The notes beneath the pieces are model-generated. The model was not told the DNA's origin. It saw nothing but the letters and a program-made list of their open reading frames with translations, and searched no databases. The position numbers were made by a program, and so were the translations under genes. 64,000 nt of DNA, from contig JAJQXZ010000051.1 of NCBI GenBank assembly GCA_021613375.1, positions 1-64,000 on the forward strand, read 5' to 3'. This DNA is from Megaleporinus macrocephalus (taxonomy: Eukaryota > Chordata > Actinopteri > Characiformes > Anostomidae). Shown piece by piece: positions 35,425 through 47,900 of this stretch (the first letter of the stretch is position 1; each line of letters opens with the position of its first letter).

Positions 35425-38400
35425 AGTGTAGAGTATGTTTGTGAGAGGGTATTGGAGTATGTTTGTTGGAGGGTATGGGAGTATGTTTGTGAGAGGGTAT
35501 GGGAGTATGTTTGTTGGAGGGTATGGGAGTATGTTTGTGAGAGGGTATGAGTGTATGTTTGTGAGAGGGTATGGGAGTATGTTTGTGAGAGGTTATGGGT
35601 ATGGGAGTATGTTTGTGAGAGGGTATGAGTGTATGTTTGTGAGAGGGTATGGGAGTATGTTTGTGAGAGGTTATGGGTATGGGAGTATGTTTGTGAGAGG
35701 GTATGGGAGTATGTTTGTGAGAGGTTATGGGTATGGGAGTATGTTTTTCAGGGGGTATGGTAGGATGTTTGTGAGAGGGTATGGGAGTATATTTCTGAGG
35801 GGGTATGGGAGTATGTTTGTGAGAGGGTATGAGAGTATGTGTGTAAGGGGTATGGGAGTATGTTTGTGAGAGGGTATGGGAGTATGTTTGTGAGCGGGTA
35901 TTGGAGTATATTTGTGAGAGGGTATGGGAGTATGTTTGTGAGAGGGTATGGGAGTATGTTTGTGAGAGGGTTTGAGAGTATGTTTTTGAGAGTATTTGTA
36001 CGTGTTCAAAGTATGTGTGTGAGTGTAGGGTATGTGTTAAAGGATGTGTGTGAGTGTAGAATATGTGTGTGTGAGTTTAGAGTATTTGTGTGAGGGTAGA
36101 GTATTTGTGTAGAGTCTATGTATGAGTGTGTTTGGGGGGTTGAGAGTATGTTTGTGAGAGGGTATGGGAGTATGTTTGTGAGAGGGTATGGGTGTATGTT
36201 TGTGAGAGGCTGTGAGAGTATGTTTTTGAGAGTATGTGTATGTGTTCAAAATATGTATGTGAGTGTAGAGTATGTTTGTAGAGTCTATGTGTGAGTGTGT
36301 CTGGGGGGGTGAGAGTATGTGTGTGAGAGGTTATGAGAGTATGTGTGTATGGGGTATGGGAGTATGTTTGTTAGAGGGTATGGGAGTGTGTTTGTGAGAG
36401 GGTATTAGGGTATGTTTGTGTGAGGGTATGAGAGTATGTGTGTAAGGGGTATGGGAGTATGTGTGTGAGAAGTTATGAGAGTATGTTTGTGAGAGTGTAT
36501 GAGAGTATGTGTGTAAGGGGTATGAGAGTATGTTTGTGAGAGTGCATGAGAGTATGTTTGTGAGAGTGTATGAGAGTATGTGTGTAAGGCGTAACGGAGT
36601 ATGTTTGTGACAGGATATGAGAGTACGTTTGTGAGAGTGTATGAGAGTATGTGTGTAAGGGGTATGGGAGTATGTTTGTGAGAGGGTATGAGAGTATGTT
36701 TGTGAGAGTGTATGAGAGTATGTTTGTGAGAGGGTATGGGATTATGTTTGTGAGAGGGTATAAGAGTATGTTTGTGAGAGGGTATGAGAGTATGTTTGTG
36801 AGAGGGTATAAGAGTACGTTTGTGAGAGGATATGAGAGTATGTGTGTGAGAGGGTATAAGAGTATGTTTGTGAGAGGGTATGAGAGTATGTTTGTGAGAG
36901 GGTATGAGAGTATGTTTGTGAGAGGGTATAAGAGTATGTTTGTGAGAGGGTATAAGAGTATGTTTGTGAGAGGGTATGAGAGTATGTTTGTGAGAGGGTA
37001 TAAGAGTATGTTTGTGAGAGGGTATGAGAGTATGTTTGTGAGAGGGTATAAGAGTATGTTTGTGAGAGGGTATAAGAGTATGTTTGTGAGAGGGTATGAG
37101 AGTATGTTTGTGAGAGGGTATAAGAGTATGTGTGTGAGAGGGTATAAGAGGATGTGTGTGAGAGGGTATGAGAGTATATGTGTAAGAGGTACAAGAATAT
37201 GTTTGTGAGAGGGTATAAGAGTATGTTTGTGAGAGGGTATGAGAGTATGTGTGTGAGAGTGTATGAGAGTATGTTTGTGAGAGGGTATGAGAGTATGTTT
37301 GTGAGAGGGTATGAGAGTATGTTTGTGAGAGGGTATGAGAGTATGTTTGTGAGAGGGTATGAGAGTATGTTTGTGAGAGGGTATAAGAGTATGTTTGTGA
37401 GAGGGTATGAGAGTATGTTTGTGAGAGGGTATGAGAGTATGTTTGTGAGAGGGTATAAGAGTATGTTTGTGAGAGGGTATGAGAGTATGTTTGTGAGAGG
37501 GTATGAGAGTATGTTTGTTAGAGGGTATAAGAGTATGTTTATGAGAGGGTATAAGACTTTGTTTGTGAGAGTGTATGAAAGTATGTTTGTGAAAGGGTAT
37601 AAGAGAATGTTTGTGAGAGGGTATAAGAGTATGTTTGTGAGAGGGTATAAGAGTATGTTTGTGAGAGGGTATAAGAGTATGTTTGTGAGAGGGTATGAGA
37701 CTATGTTTGTAAGAGTGTATGAAAGTATGTTTGTGAGAGTGTATGAGAGTATGTTTGTGAGAGGGTATGAGAGTATGTTTGTGAGAGGGTATAAGAGTAT
37801 GTTTGTGAGAGTGTATGAGACTATGTTTGTGAGAGTGTATGAAAGTATGTTTGTGAAAGGGTATAAGAGTATGTTTGTGAGAGGGTATGAGAGTATGTTT
37901 GTGAGAGGTTATAAGACTATGTTTGTGAGAGTGTATGAGAGTATGTTTGTGAGAGGGTATAAGAGTATGTTTGTGAGAGGGTATGAGAGTATGTTTGTGA
38001 GAGGGTATAAGAGTATGTTTGTGAGAGTGTATGAAAGTATGTTGGTGAGAGGGTATAAGAGTATGTTTGTGAGAGGGTATAAGAGTATGTTTGTGAGAGG
38101 GTATGAGAGTATGTTTGTGAGAGTGTATGAGAGTATGTTTGTGAGAGTGTATGAAAGTATGTTTGTGAGAGTGTATGAATGTATGTTTGTGAGAGGGTAT
38201 AAGAGTATGTTTATGAGAGGATATGAAAGTATGTTCGTGAGAGGGTATGAGAGTATGTTTGTTAGAGGATATGAAAGTATGTTGGTGAGAGGGTATGAGA
38301 CTATGTTTGTGGGAGTGTATGAGAGTATGTTTGTGAGAGGGTATGAGAGTATGTTTGTGAAAGGGTATAAGAGTATGTTTGTGAGAGGGTATAAGACTTT

Positions 38401-41400
38401 GTTTGTGAGAGTGTATGAAAGTATGTTTGTGAGAGGGTATGAGAGTATGTTTGTGAGAGGGTATGAGAGTATGTTTGTGAGAGCGTATGAGACTATGTTT
38501 GTGAGAGTGTATGAAAGTATGTTTGTGAGAGGGTATGAGAGTATGTTTGTGAGAGGGTATAAGAGTATGTTTGTGAGAGTGTATGAAAGTATGTTTGTGA
38601 GAGTGTATGAGAGTATGTTTGTGAGAGGGTATAAGAGTATGTTTGTGAGAGGGTATAAGAGTATGTTTGTGAGAGGGTATGAGAGTATTTTTGTGAGAGG
38701 GTATGAAAGTATGTTTGTGAGAGGGTTTAAGAGTATGTTTGTGAGAGTGTATGAGAGTATGTGTGTGAGAGGGTATGAAAGTATGTTTGTGAGAGGGTAT
38801 GAGAGTATGTTTGTGAGAGGGTATGAGAGTATGTGTGTGAGAGGGTATGAGAGTATGTTTGTGAGAGGGTATGAGAGTATGTTTGTGAGAGGGTATGAGA
38901 GTATGTTTGTGAGAGGGTATGAGAGTATGTTTGTGAGAGGGTATGAGAGTATGTTTGTGAAAGGGTATGAGAGTATGTTTGTGAGAGGGTATGAGAGTAT
39001 GTTTGTGAGAGAGTATGAGACTATGTTTGTGAGAGGGTATGAGAGTATGTTTGTGAGAGGGTATAAGACTTTGTTTGTCAGAGTGTATGAAAGTATGTTT
39101 GTGAGAGGGTATGAGAGTATGTTTGTGAGAGGGTATGAGAGTATGTTTGTGAGAGCGTATGAGACTATGTTTGTGAGAGTGTATGAAAGTATGTTTGTGA
39201 GAGGGTATGAGAGTATGTTTGTGAGAGGGTATAAGAGTATGTTTGTGAGAGCGTATGAAAGTATGTTTGTGAGAGTGTATGAGAGTATGTTTGTGAGAGG
39301 GTATAAGAGTATGTTTGTGAGAGGGTATGAGAGTATTTTTGTGAGAGGGTATGAGAGTATGTTTGTGAGAGGGTATGAGAGTATATTTGTGAGAGGGTAT
39401 GAGAGTATGTTTGTGAGAGAGTATGAGACTATGTTTGTGAGAGAGTATGAGAGTATATGTGTAAGAGGTATGAGAGTATGTTTGTGAGAGGGTATGAGAC
39501 TATGTTTGTGAGAGGGTATGAGAGTATGTTTGTGAGAGAGTATGAGACTATGTTTGTGAGAGAGTATGAGAGTATGTTTGTGAGAGTGTAGGAAAGTATG
39601 TTTGTGAGAGGGTAGGAAAGTATGTTTGTGAGAGGGTATGAGACTATGTTTGTGAGAGGGTATGAGACTATGTTTGTGAGAGGGTATGAGAGTATGTTTG
39701 TGAGAGAGTATGAGAGTATGTTTGTGAGAGTGTAGGAAAGTATGTTTGTGAGAGGGTATGAGAGTATATGTGTAAGAGGTATGAGAGTATGTTTGTGAGA
39801 GGGTATGAGACTATGTTTGTGAGAGGGTATGAGACTATGTTTGTGAGAGTGTATGAAAGTATGTTTGTGAGAGGGTATGAGAGTATGTTTGTGAGAGTGT
39901 AGGAAAGTATGTTTGTGAGAGGGTATGAGAGTATGTTTGTGAGAGGGTATGAGACTATGTTTGTGAGCGTGTAGGAAAGTATGTTTGTGAGAGGGTATGA
40001 GAGTATGTTTGTGAGAGGGTATGAGACTATGTTTGTGAGAGTGTATGAAAGTATGTTTGTGAGAGGGTATGAGAGTATGTTTGTGAGAGGGTATGAGAGT
40101 ATGATTGTGAGAGGGTATAAGAGTATGTTTGTGAGAGGTTATGAGAGTATGTTTGTGAGAGGGTATAAGAGTATGTTTGTGAGAGGGTATGAGAGTATGT
40201 TTGTGAGAGGGTATGAGAGTATGTTTGTGAGAGGGTATAAGAGTATGTTTGTGAGAGGGTATGAGAGTATGTTTGTGAGAGGGTATAAGAGTATGTTTGT
40301 GAGAGGGTATAAGAGTATGTTTGTGAGAGTGTATGAAAGTATGTTTGTGAGAGGGTTTGAGAGTATGTTTGTGAGAGTGTATGAAAGTATGTTGGTGAGA
40401 GGGTATGAGAGTATGTGTGTAAGAGGTATGAGAGTATGTTTGTGAGATTGTATGAGAGTATGTTTGTGAGAGTATATGGGAGTATGTTTGTGAGAGGGTA
40501 TGAGAGTATGTTTGTGAGAGGGTATGAGACTATGTTTGTGAGAGGATATGAAAGTATGTTCGTGAGAGGGTATGAGACTATGTTTGTGAGAGTGTATGAA
40601 AGTATGTTTGTGAGAGGATATGAAAGTATGTTGGTGAGAGGGTATGAGACTATGTTTGTGGGAGGGTATAAGAGTATGTTTATGAGAGTGTATTGCAGTC
40701 TGTTTTTGAGAGGGTATGAGACTATGTTTGTGAGAGTGTATGAAAGTATGTTTGTGAGAGTGTATGAGAGTATGTTTGTGAAAGGGTATAAGAGTATGTT
40801 TGTGAGAGGGTATAAGACTTTGTTTGTGAGAGTGTATGAAAGTATGTTTGTGAGAGGGTATAAGAGTATGTTTGTGAGAGTTTATTAAAGTATGTTTGTG
40901 AGAGGGTATAAGAGTATGTTTGTGAGAGGGTATGAGAGTATTTTTGTGAGAGGGTATGAGACTATGTTTGTGAGAGGGTATGAGAGTATGTTTGTGAGAG
41001 GGTATGAGAGTATGTTTGTGAGAGGGTATGAGAGTATGTTTGTGAGAGCGTATGAGACTATGTTTGTGAGAGTGTATGAAAGTATGTTTGTGAGAGGGTT
41101 TAAGAGTATGTTTGTGAGAGGGTATGAGACTATGTTTGTGAGAGGGTATGAGAGTATGTTTGTGAGAGTGTATGAGAGTATGTTTGTGAGAGGGTATGAG
41201 AGTATGTTTGTGAGAGGGTATAAGAGTATGTTTGTGAGAGGGTATGAGACTATGTTTGTGAGAGTGTAGGAAAGTATGTTGGTGAGAGGGTATGAGACTA
41301 TGTTTGTGGGAGTGTATGAGAGTATGTTTGTGAGAGGGTATGAGAGTATGTTTGTGAGAGGGTATGAGAGTATGTTTGTGAGAGGGTATGAGACTATGTT

Positions 41401-42508
41401 TGTGAGAGGGTATGAGAGTATGTTTGTGAGAGCGTATGAGACTATGTTTGTGAGAGCGTATGAGACTATGTTTGTGAGAGTGTAGGAAAGTATGTTTGTG
41501 AGAGGGTATGAGAGTATGTTTGTGAGAGGGTATGAGAGTATGTTTGTGAGAGAGTATGAGACTATGTTTGTGAGAGGGTATGAGACTATGTTTGTGAGAG
41601 GGTATGAGAGTATGTTTGTGAGAGGGTATGAGAGTATGTTTGTGAGAGTGTAGGAAAGTATGTTTGTGAGAGGGTATGAGAGTATATGTGTAAGAGGTAT
41701 GAGAGTATGTTTGTGAGAGGGTATGAGACTATGTTTGTGAGAGTGTATGAAAGTATGTTTGTGAGAGGGTATGAGAGTATGATTGTGAGAGGTTATAAGA
41801 GTATGTTTGTGAGAGGGTATAAGAGTATGTTAGTGAGAGGGTATGAGAGTATGTTTGTGAGAGTGTAGGAAAGTATGTTTGTGAGAGGGTATGAGAGTAT
41901 GTTTGTGAGAGGGTATAAGAGTATGTTTGTGAGAGGGTATGAGAGTATGTTTGTGAGAGGGTATGAGAGTATGTTTGTGAGACGGTATGAGACTATGTTT
42001 GTGAGAGTGTATGAAAGTATGTTTGTGAGAGGGTATGAGAGTATGATTGTGAGAGGTTATAAGAGTATGTTTGTGAGAGGGTATAAGAGTATGTTTGTGA
42101 GAGGGTTTGAGAGTATGTTTGTGAGAGTGTATGAAAGTATGTTGGTGAGAGGGTATGAGAGTATGTTTGTGAGAGGGTATAAGAGTATGTTTGTGAGAGT
42201 GTATGAAAGTATGTTGGTGAGAGGGTATGAGAGTATGTTTGTGAGAGTGTATGAAAGTATGTTGGTGAGAGGGTATGAGAGTATGTGTGTAAGAGGTATG
42301 AGAGTATGTTTGTGAGAGGGTATGAGAGTATGTTTGTGAGAGTATATGAGTGTATGTGTGTAAGAGGTATGAGAGTATGTGTGTAAGAGGTATGAGTGTA
42401 TGTGTGTAAGAGGTATGAGAGTATGTGTGTAAGAGGTATGGGAGTATGTTTGTGAGAGGGTATGAGAGTATATGTGTAAGAGGTATGAGAGTATGTTTGT
42501 GAGAGGTA
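35425..42508. repeat. SatA array 3
   Basis: Starts with GGGAGTATGTTTGTGAG-type units, some lengthened to 30 bp by an extra GGGTAT (near 35590, 35670 and 35730). SatB islands occur at about 36000-36130 and 36238-36300. From about 36650 to 42300 it is regular 24-bp SatA, with blocks at 38391 and 39063 exactly 672 bp (28 units) apart. 23-bp units reappear from about 42280, and the array ends at the conserved GAGAGGTATT junction. Confidence 0.96.
37178..39487 (+). other. 769-codon open frame through SatA3, probably not a gene
   Basis: An uninterrupted + frame of about 96 copies of an octapeptide of the MFVRGYES type, with V/G, K/E, T/S and A/G variants. It opens at a GTG codon with no upstream promoter or ATG context, has no non-repeat domain, and is bounded only by places where 23-bp units shift the frame. 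The opposite strand is open over long parts of the same region. Both follow from a unit divisible by three with no stop in that frame. Confidence 0.6.
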
Positions 42509-44544
42509 TTTGTTGCGTTTTCACTTTCATTATTGTTCACTTATTCTAGTGGTGTATTTATGTTATCATGTTATCCAGTATATATATATATAGTATTAGG
42601 ATTTAGGATTTTTCTATCATAAGTGATGGGATACTTATTGTAGTAACACTGTACCACCATATCAGCACTCTTTATAATAATATAAACATTTCTGGTTTGC
42701 ATGAAAAGCTAATCTTAACATTGGGTTATCTTGCTTTGGAACTGTATTTGTGAGAATATATAATAATTTTTTTTCAAATTGTCAGGAATTGCATGTAGAG
42801 GACACAAACTAATGTTAATGTCTTTGCATTAAATTGGTTGAAATCTCAAGTGAAGTCCAAATTGTCTATCAGAGTACTGAACAATATGTAAAGTAGATTA
42901 ATACCCCCTAGTATGTTTGCTGCCCCGCTGCCCAAGTGTTCAATTCATAGCTACAGCATTGTGACTACCTAAAGTCTGTCAAGCATAAACATTATCAGAT
43001 GCTGGGTGTCTTCCTGAATGATGCTCTGCCTCTAATGAAGCCATTTACATTCACTGTTTAAAAGGGTTTGTGTTAATTAATTGATTTGGTCAGTGAACAA
43101 CATCAAATATAGGTCATTTTCCAACTGCCAGGTGAATAGCTGTCCCAGGCATTGAGTACACTTCTTCTCATTTCTGAATTCATCTCATCCTGCTACTGCC
43201 TTCAGCGGTTCCATCATCAACAAAGATAAGACAGCCAGTGCCATACATGCTCATTGCACCATGTTTTAAAGATCAGGTTGCAAGCTTTACATTATAAGTT
43301 CCTCAGTTCCTGAGTTCAAACCTGAAGAAAATCTAGCTTTGTTTCATCTGCTTCATTGCGGTTTGCTGTAATGTTGAAAGCAGCAAATAAACAGACTCAA
43401 TGTAAAAAGAGAAAACGGAAAACATTGGACATTTATCACATTACTCTGCTATTTGTGTACAAAGCCAGCTTGAGCTGCTTTTGGAAATGCAGCACCGCAT
43501 GTGATGAAGCAGAAAACAAGCTAATCCTTTTGACGTTTGGCAAAAAGTTGCAGTAGCTGGGACTGGTCAGTCATCTCACTGAATAAAAGATTGTACATGG
43601 ATTAATGTTGTGTTGTTGTTGTTGTTGTTATACCCAAAGAAACAAGTTTGCTGGTCAAGATATAAGAATCTATAATTGTATATGATATAGTTTTAAAAGC
43701 ACGTTGTCATCATGCTGCTGTTCTTCTATTTACAGCAGTCTTTAGTATGTATATCTAAAAGTCACTGTCCAATTACTTATGGCCTGCACTCAAGCACACT
43801 TCCTGTAGTGCCAGTGTGTGTGTGTGTGTGTGTGTGTGGCTATGAGTGTGTGTGGGTGCATGTAAAATGAGAGTAATGAGCTATACGTTTTCTGTGATGT
43901 TGTATTGTGTATATGCTGTGCGGTGGTCTTTATGAAATGTACAGTATCTGGGGGCGTGTGCATATGTGTTTGTTTTTGTGCACTTTTGCACATATTTTCT
44001 GATTTTATAAGGAAAAAAACAAGTTTATAGACAGAAAGTACAAAGTTGTATTTGGTAAATTTATATGAAACACATAGGACGTTATAACATATAGTTAATT
44101 ACATACATACAGTACATTGTACATACATATAATGCATATTGCACATTGTTATTATATATAGGTTCTCATATAGGTCCACAGTCTGTAATTACTGAGCTAC
44201 TAAGTGCTTCTATATGGTCAGTGGAGCTGATGACAGATATTGTAGAAAAAAGGAGGTGATGTTATGGCTGATCAGTGTATATGTGTATTTCATATGTAAG
44301 AACTTATATATAATAATAATATGCCGCATAAATATTACAAACTGATGTGAAGAACCTATATGTAATAACTATGTATCACATATATTACAGCATTCTGATA
44401 CAGAATATAAATATATATATTTTAGCCCACCAACCCAATATCATAACCCCCCCCCCCCCCCCATATCAACATCCCCTCTTATTAACTGTAGTTCTACATT
44501 CACTCAGACACACAGACGCAATAGAATGTTAGAATGTGAACTTC
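42509..44544. other. Unique 5' flank of gene copy 3
   Basis: Near-identical copy of the other two flanks, with its own substitutions (for example CATCAAATATAGGTCATTTT near 43105) and the longest poly-C tract (44447-44462). No exon was supported. Confidence 0.8.
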
Positions 44545-44670
44545 TGCCGCGACGTCATAATCACTAAGGCTACAGTGTGTGATGTCATAAAGGAGAAGAT
44601 GTGTGAAGTTGTGCGCGTGGTCACTTTCTGATCAGTCTGAGTTGGAGCATCGAGAAGGATAACACTAATG
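44545..44670 (+). promoter_or_regulatory. Probable proximal promoter and 5' UTR of gene 3
   Basis: CGACGTCA at 44550-44557 and TGATGTCA at 44580-44587, again 30 bp apart. Two adjacent ATGs occur as in gene 1; the second (44671) is taken as the start. Confidence 0.5.
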
Positions 44671-44995
44671 ATGAGCTGCCTCTGGAATTGGTGCCGTAGA
44701 GGCAGCGACTCCAGCTCGGAAACCGAGGAGCGTCAGACAAAAATTAGTCTAAGAAAGAAAAAGAAGAGAGGAAAACGGAGGAGTGAGGAGGACAAAAAAA
44801 CTGAGGAACAGGCTGCAAAAGTGGAGGAGGAGGTGGCCGTTGTAGAGCCTCCAGCAGAAGAAACAGCTGGAGGCCTACAGAGTGTCTCTGCTGAGACACT
44901 GGAGGAAACGCCACCTCCTCCTCAGACCATCATCTCCTCAGAGCAGATTGAACTGCCTCTGCAGGAGAAATCAGCGGATGCTGAGCAGCCTCTGA
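44671..44995 (+). CDS. Gene 3 exon 1: N-terminal segment
   Basis: Same layout as in genes 1 and 2. It differs around the basic block (TEERQTKISLRKKKKRGKRR) and has EQIELPL for EQSELPL near the end. The donor CTGA|GTGAGT is intact. Confidence 0.8.
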
Positions 44996-47900
44996 GTGAG
45001 TAGATGAGATGTGATTGTAATTTACAGTAAATACTAAATACTTTATAAAACAGACTGAATCATTTAGAACAGGCTGTAGTTGGAGTAGCTACTCAGTAAT
45101 AACTGTATAATTCATGGTAGAAGATGAAGAATTCACAGCAGGCCATTATTATCAATTCATAATAACAAACATTAGTTAATAAATAATTCACAGTAGTAAT
45201 TACTCAGTCCGCGAGTACATAGTAGGAGGGATTAATTGGTGTTGATTTATCCATTTCTCTGGTTGGTGAACTGACCAATCAGCAATCAGAAGAGAGTGGG
45301 TAAGTTGACAGTTGACAGTTGATTAATCAGAAAGTACTTTATACTTTATACAAGTATAAAGTATGTAAATATTTTTCAGCAGAGCCCCAAAATAAAAATA
45401 TGAATATTAATTAAGAGTGTAAATGAAGTAAAGTAAGTAAAGTAAAGGAAATGATGATAAAAGCACATCTGGTTTGAAATCCTGTTAGTTTTAGCTACAG
45501 CTGACTGAGAAGATCAGCATTGATCCCCTGAGTAACTCAAGTAAATGATTACTAGATAAAATGACTATTATAAAATAGCTGCTTTTATTAGTCATTTATA
45601 AGATGTTAACACTCATGTTATTAATCATGAATAGGCTGTTTTGGTCTGATATGAGTAATAACAGCAGAAGATTCACCTTCAGTGCTGAAAATCAGTTTGC
45701 AGCTATTAAATAACTCAGACTCGTTTTACTAAGTGAATCTAGATTTGACCAGTTTTTGGGTAAATAACACAAACATGATGGTCAGATTGAACCACAGTGA
45801 TGGATTTGGACAGCTGTTGATGTTTCTTCATGTCACAGCAGGAGACGAGCTCCAGAAAGGAGGTGAGCTCGAGACAGCAGTAGAGCTCGCCGAAAGGCTG
45901 ATTGCTCCTGCTGTCGAGCAGCTCGCCCTGGAGGAGCTTCCGGCTCCCATCACGCTTCAGGGTGAGTATAGGAACCAGATCTCAGGTTCTATAGTAGAAA
46001 TAGGTTTTTACAGGATTCTTGGGTTGGATATACAGCTCTGGAGAAAAGCTTTCATTGGTATACAAGGTTCTCCATGTTTTTTTAAAGCAACCTCCAATAA
46101 GATGTTCTTTAGGAAACGCATAGTGGTTCTTCTATGGCATCGTTCAAGAAGAAACAATACTCATACTTCAGTATTAGTACTTTGGAAGACATCAGATGTA
46201 GTACAGTGTTCAGATACTTTACTGAATGATCTGCTGAGAGTCTACAGGCTTTATTAGTGTAATACAGTGTTCAAGTACTTTACTGAATGATCTGCTTGAA
46301 CTAGACCCACCCCTTGTTCTACACTGACCATAATGGCGGCTAATGAAGTTTATTAATAAACATTCTGCTTGATGTCTCTAGAAGGACAATCAGACATTGT
46401 AGCGGAGACCATGGACCAGCTACAGCTGACTGAGAGGAGCAGCATTGATCCCCTGAGTAAGTCAAGTAAATCATTACTAGATAAAATGATTATTATTAAA
46501 CAGCTGCTGTTATTAGTCATTTATAAGATGTTAACACTCATGTTATTAATCATGAATAGGCTGTTTTGGTCTGATATGAGTAATAACTGCAGAAGATTCA
46601 CCTTCGGTGCTGAAAATCAGTTTGCAGCTATTAAAGAACTCAGACTCGTTTTACTAAGTGAATCTAGATTTGTCCAGTTTTTGGGTAAATAACACAAACT
46701 TGATGGTCAGATTGAACCACAGTGATGGATTTGGACAGCTGTTGATGTTTCTTCATTTCACAGCAGGAGACGAGCTCCAAAAAGGAGGCGAGCTCCAGAC
46801 AGCAGTAGAGCTCGCCGATAGGCTGATTGCTCCTGCTGTCGAGCAGCTCGCCCTGGAGGAGCTTCCGGCTCCCATCACGCTTCAGGGTGAGTAAAGGAAC
46901 CAGATCTCAGGTTCTATAGTAGAAATAGGTTTTTACAGGGTTCTTGGGTTGGATATACAGCTCTGGAGAAAAGCTTTCATTGGTATACAAGGATCTTCAT
47001 CTTTCTTTAAAGCAACCTCCAAAAAGATATTCTTTAGGAAACCCATAGTGGTTTTTCTATGGCATCGTTCAAGAAGAAAGAATACTCATACTTCAGCATT
47101 AGTACTTTGGAAGACATCAGATGTAGTACAGTGTTCAGATACTATACTGAATGATCTTCTGAGAGTCTACAGGCTTTATTAGTGTAATACAGTGTTCAGG
47201 TACTTTACTGAATGATCTTCTGAGAGTCTACAGGCTTTTTTAGTGTAATGCAGTGTTCAAGTACTTTACTGAATGATCTGCTTGAACTAGACCCACCCCT
47301 TGCTCTACACTGACCATAATGGCGGCTAATGAAGTTTATTAATAAACATTCTGCTTGATGTCTCTAGAAGGACAATCAGACATTGTAGCCGAGACCATGG
47401 ACCAAGTACAGCTGACTGAGAGGAGCAGCATTGATCCCCTGAGTAAGTCAAGTAAATCATTACTAGATAAAATGATTATTATAAAACAGCTGCTGTTATT
47501 AGTCATTTATAAGATGTTAACACTCATGTTATTAATCATGAATAGGCTGTTTTGGTCTGATATGAGTAATAACAGCAGAAGATTCACCTTCGGTGCTGAA
47601 AATCAGTTTGCAGCTATTAAAGAACTCAGACTCGTTTTACTAAGTGAATCTAGATTTGACCAGTTTTTGGGTGATTAACACAAACATGATGGTCAGATTG
47701 AACCACAGTGATGGATTTGGACAGCTGTTGATGTTTCGTCATTTCACAGCAGGAGCCGAGCTCCAGAGAGGAGGCGAGCTCCAGACAGCAGTAGAGCTCG
47801 CCGAAAGGCTGATTGCTCCTGCTGTCGAGCAGCTCGCCCTGGAGGAGCTTCCGGCTCCTATCACGCTTCAGGGTGAGTAAAGGAACCAGATCTCAGGTTC

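Noticed and set aside
43356..43556. 66-codon frame in the 5' flank of gene 3
   Set aside because: Not kept open in the matching flanks of genes 1 and 2, and no coding or splice signals support it.
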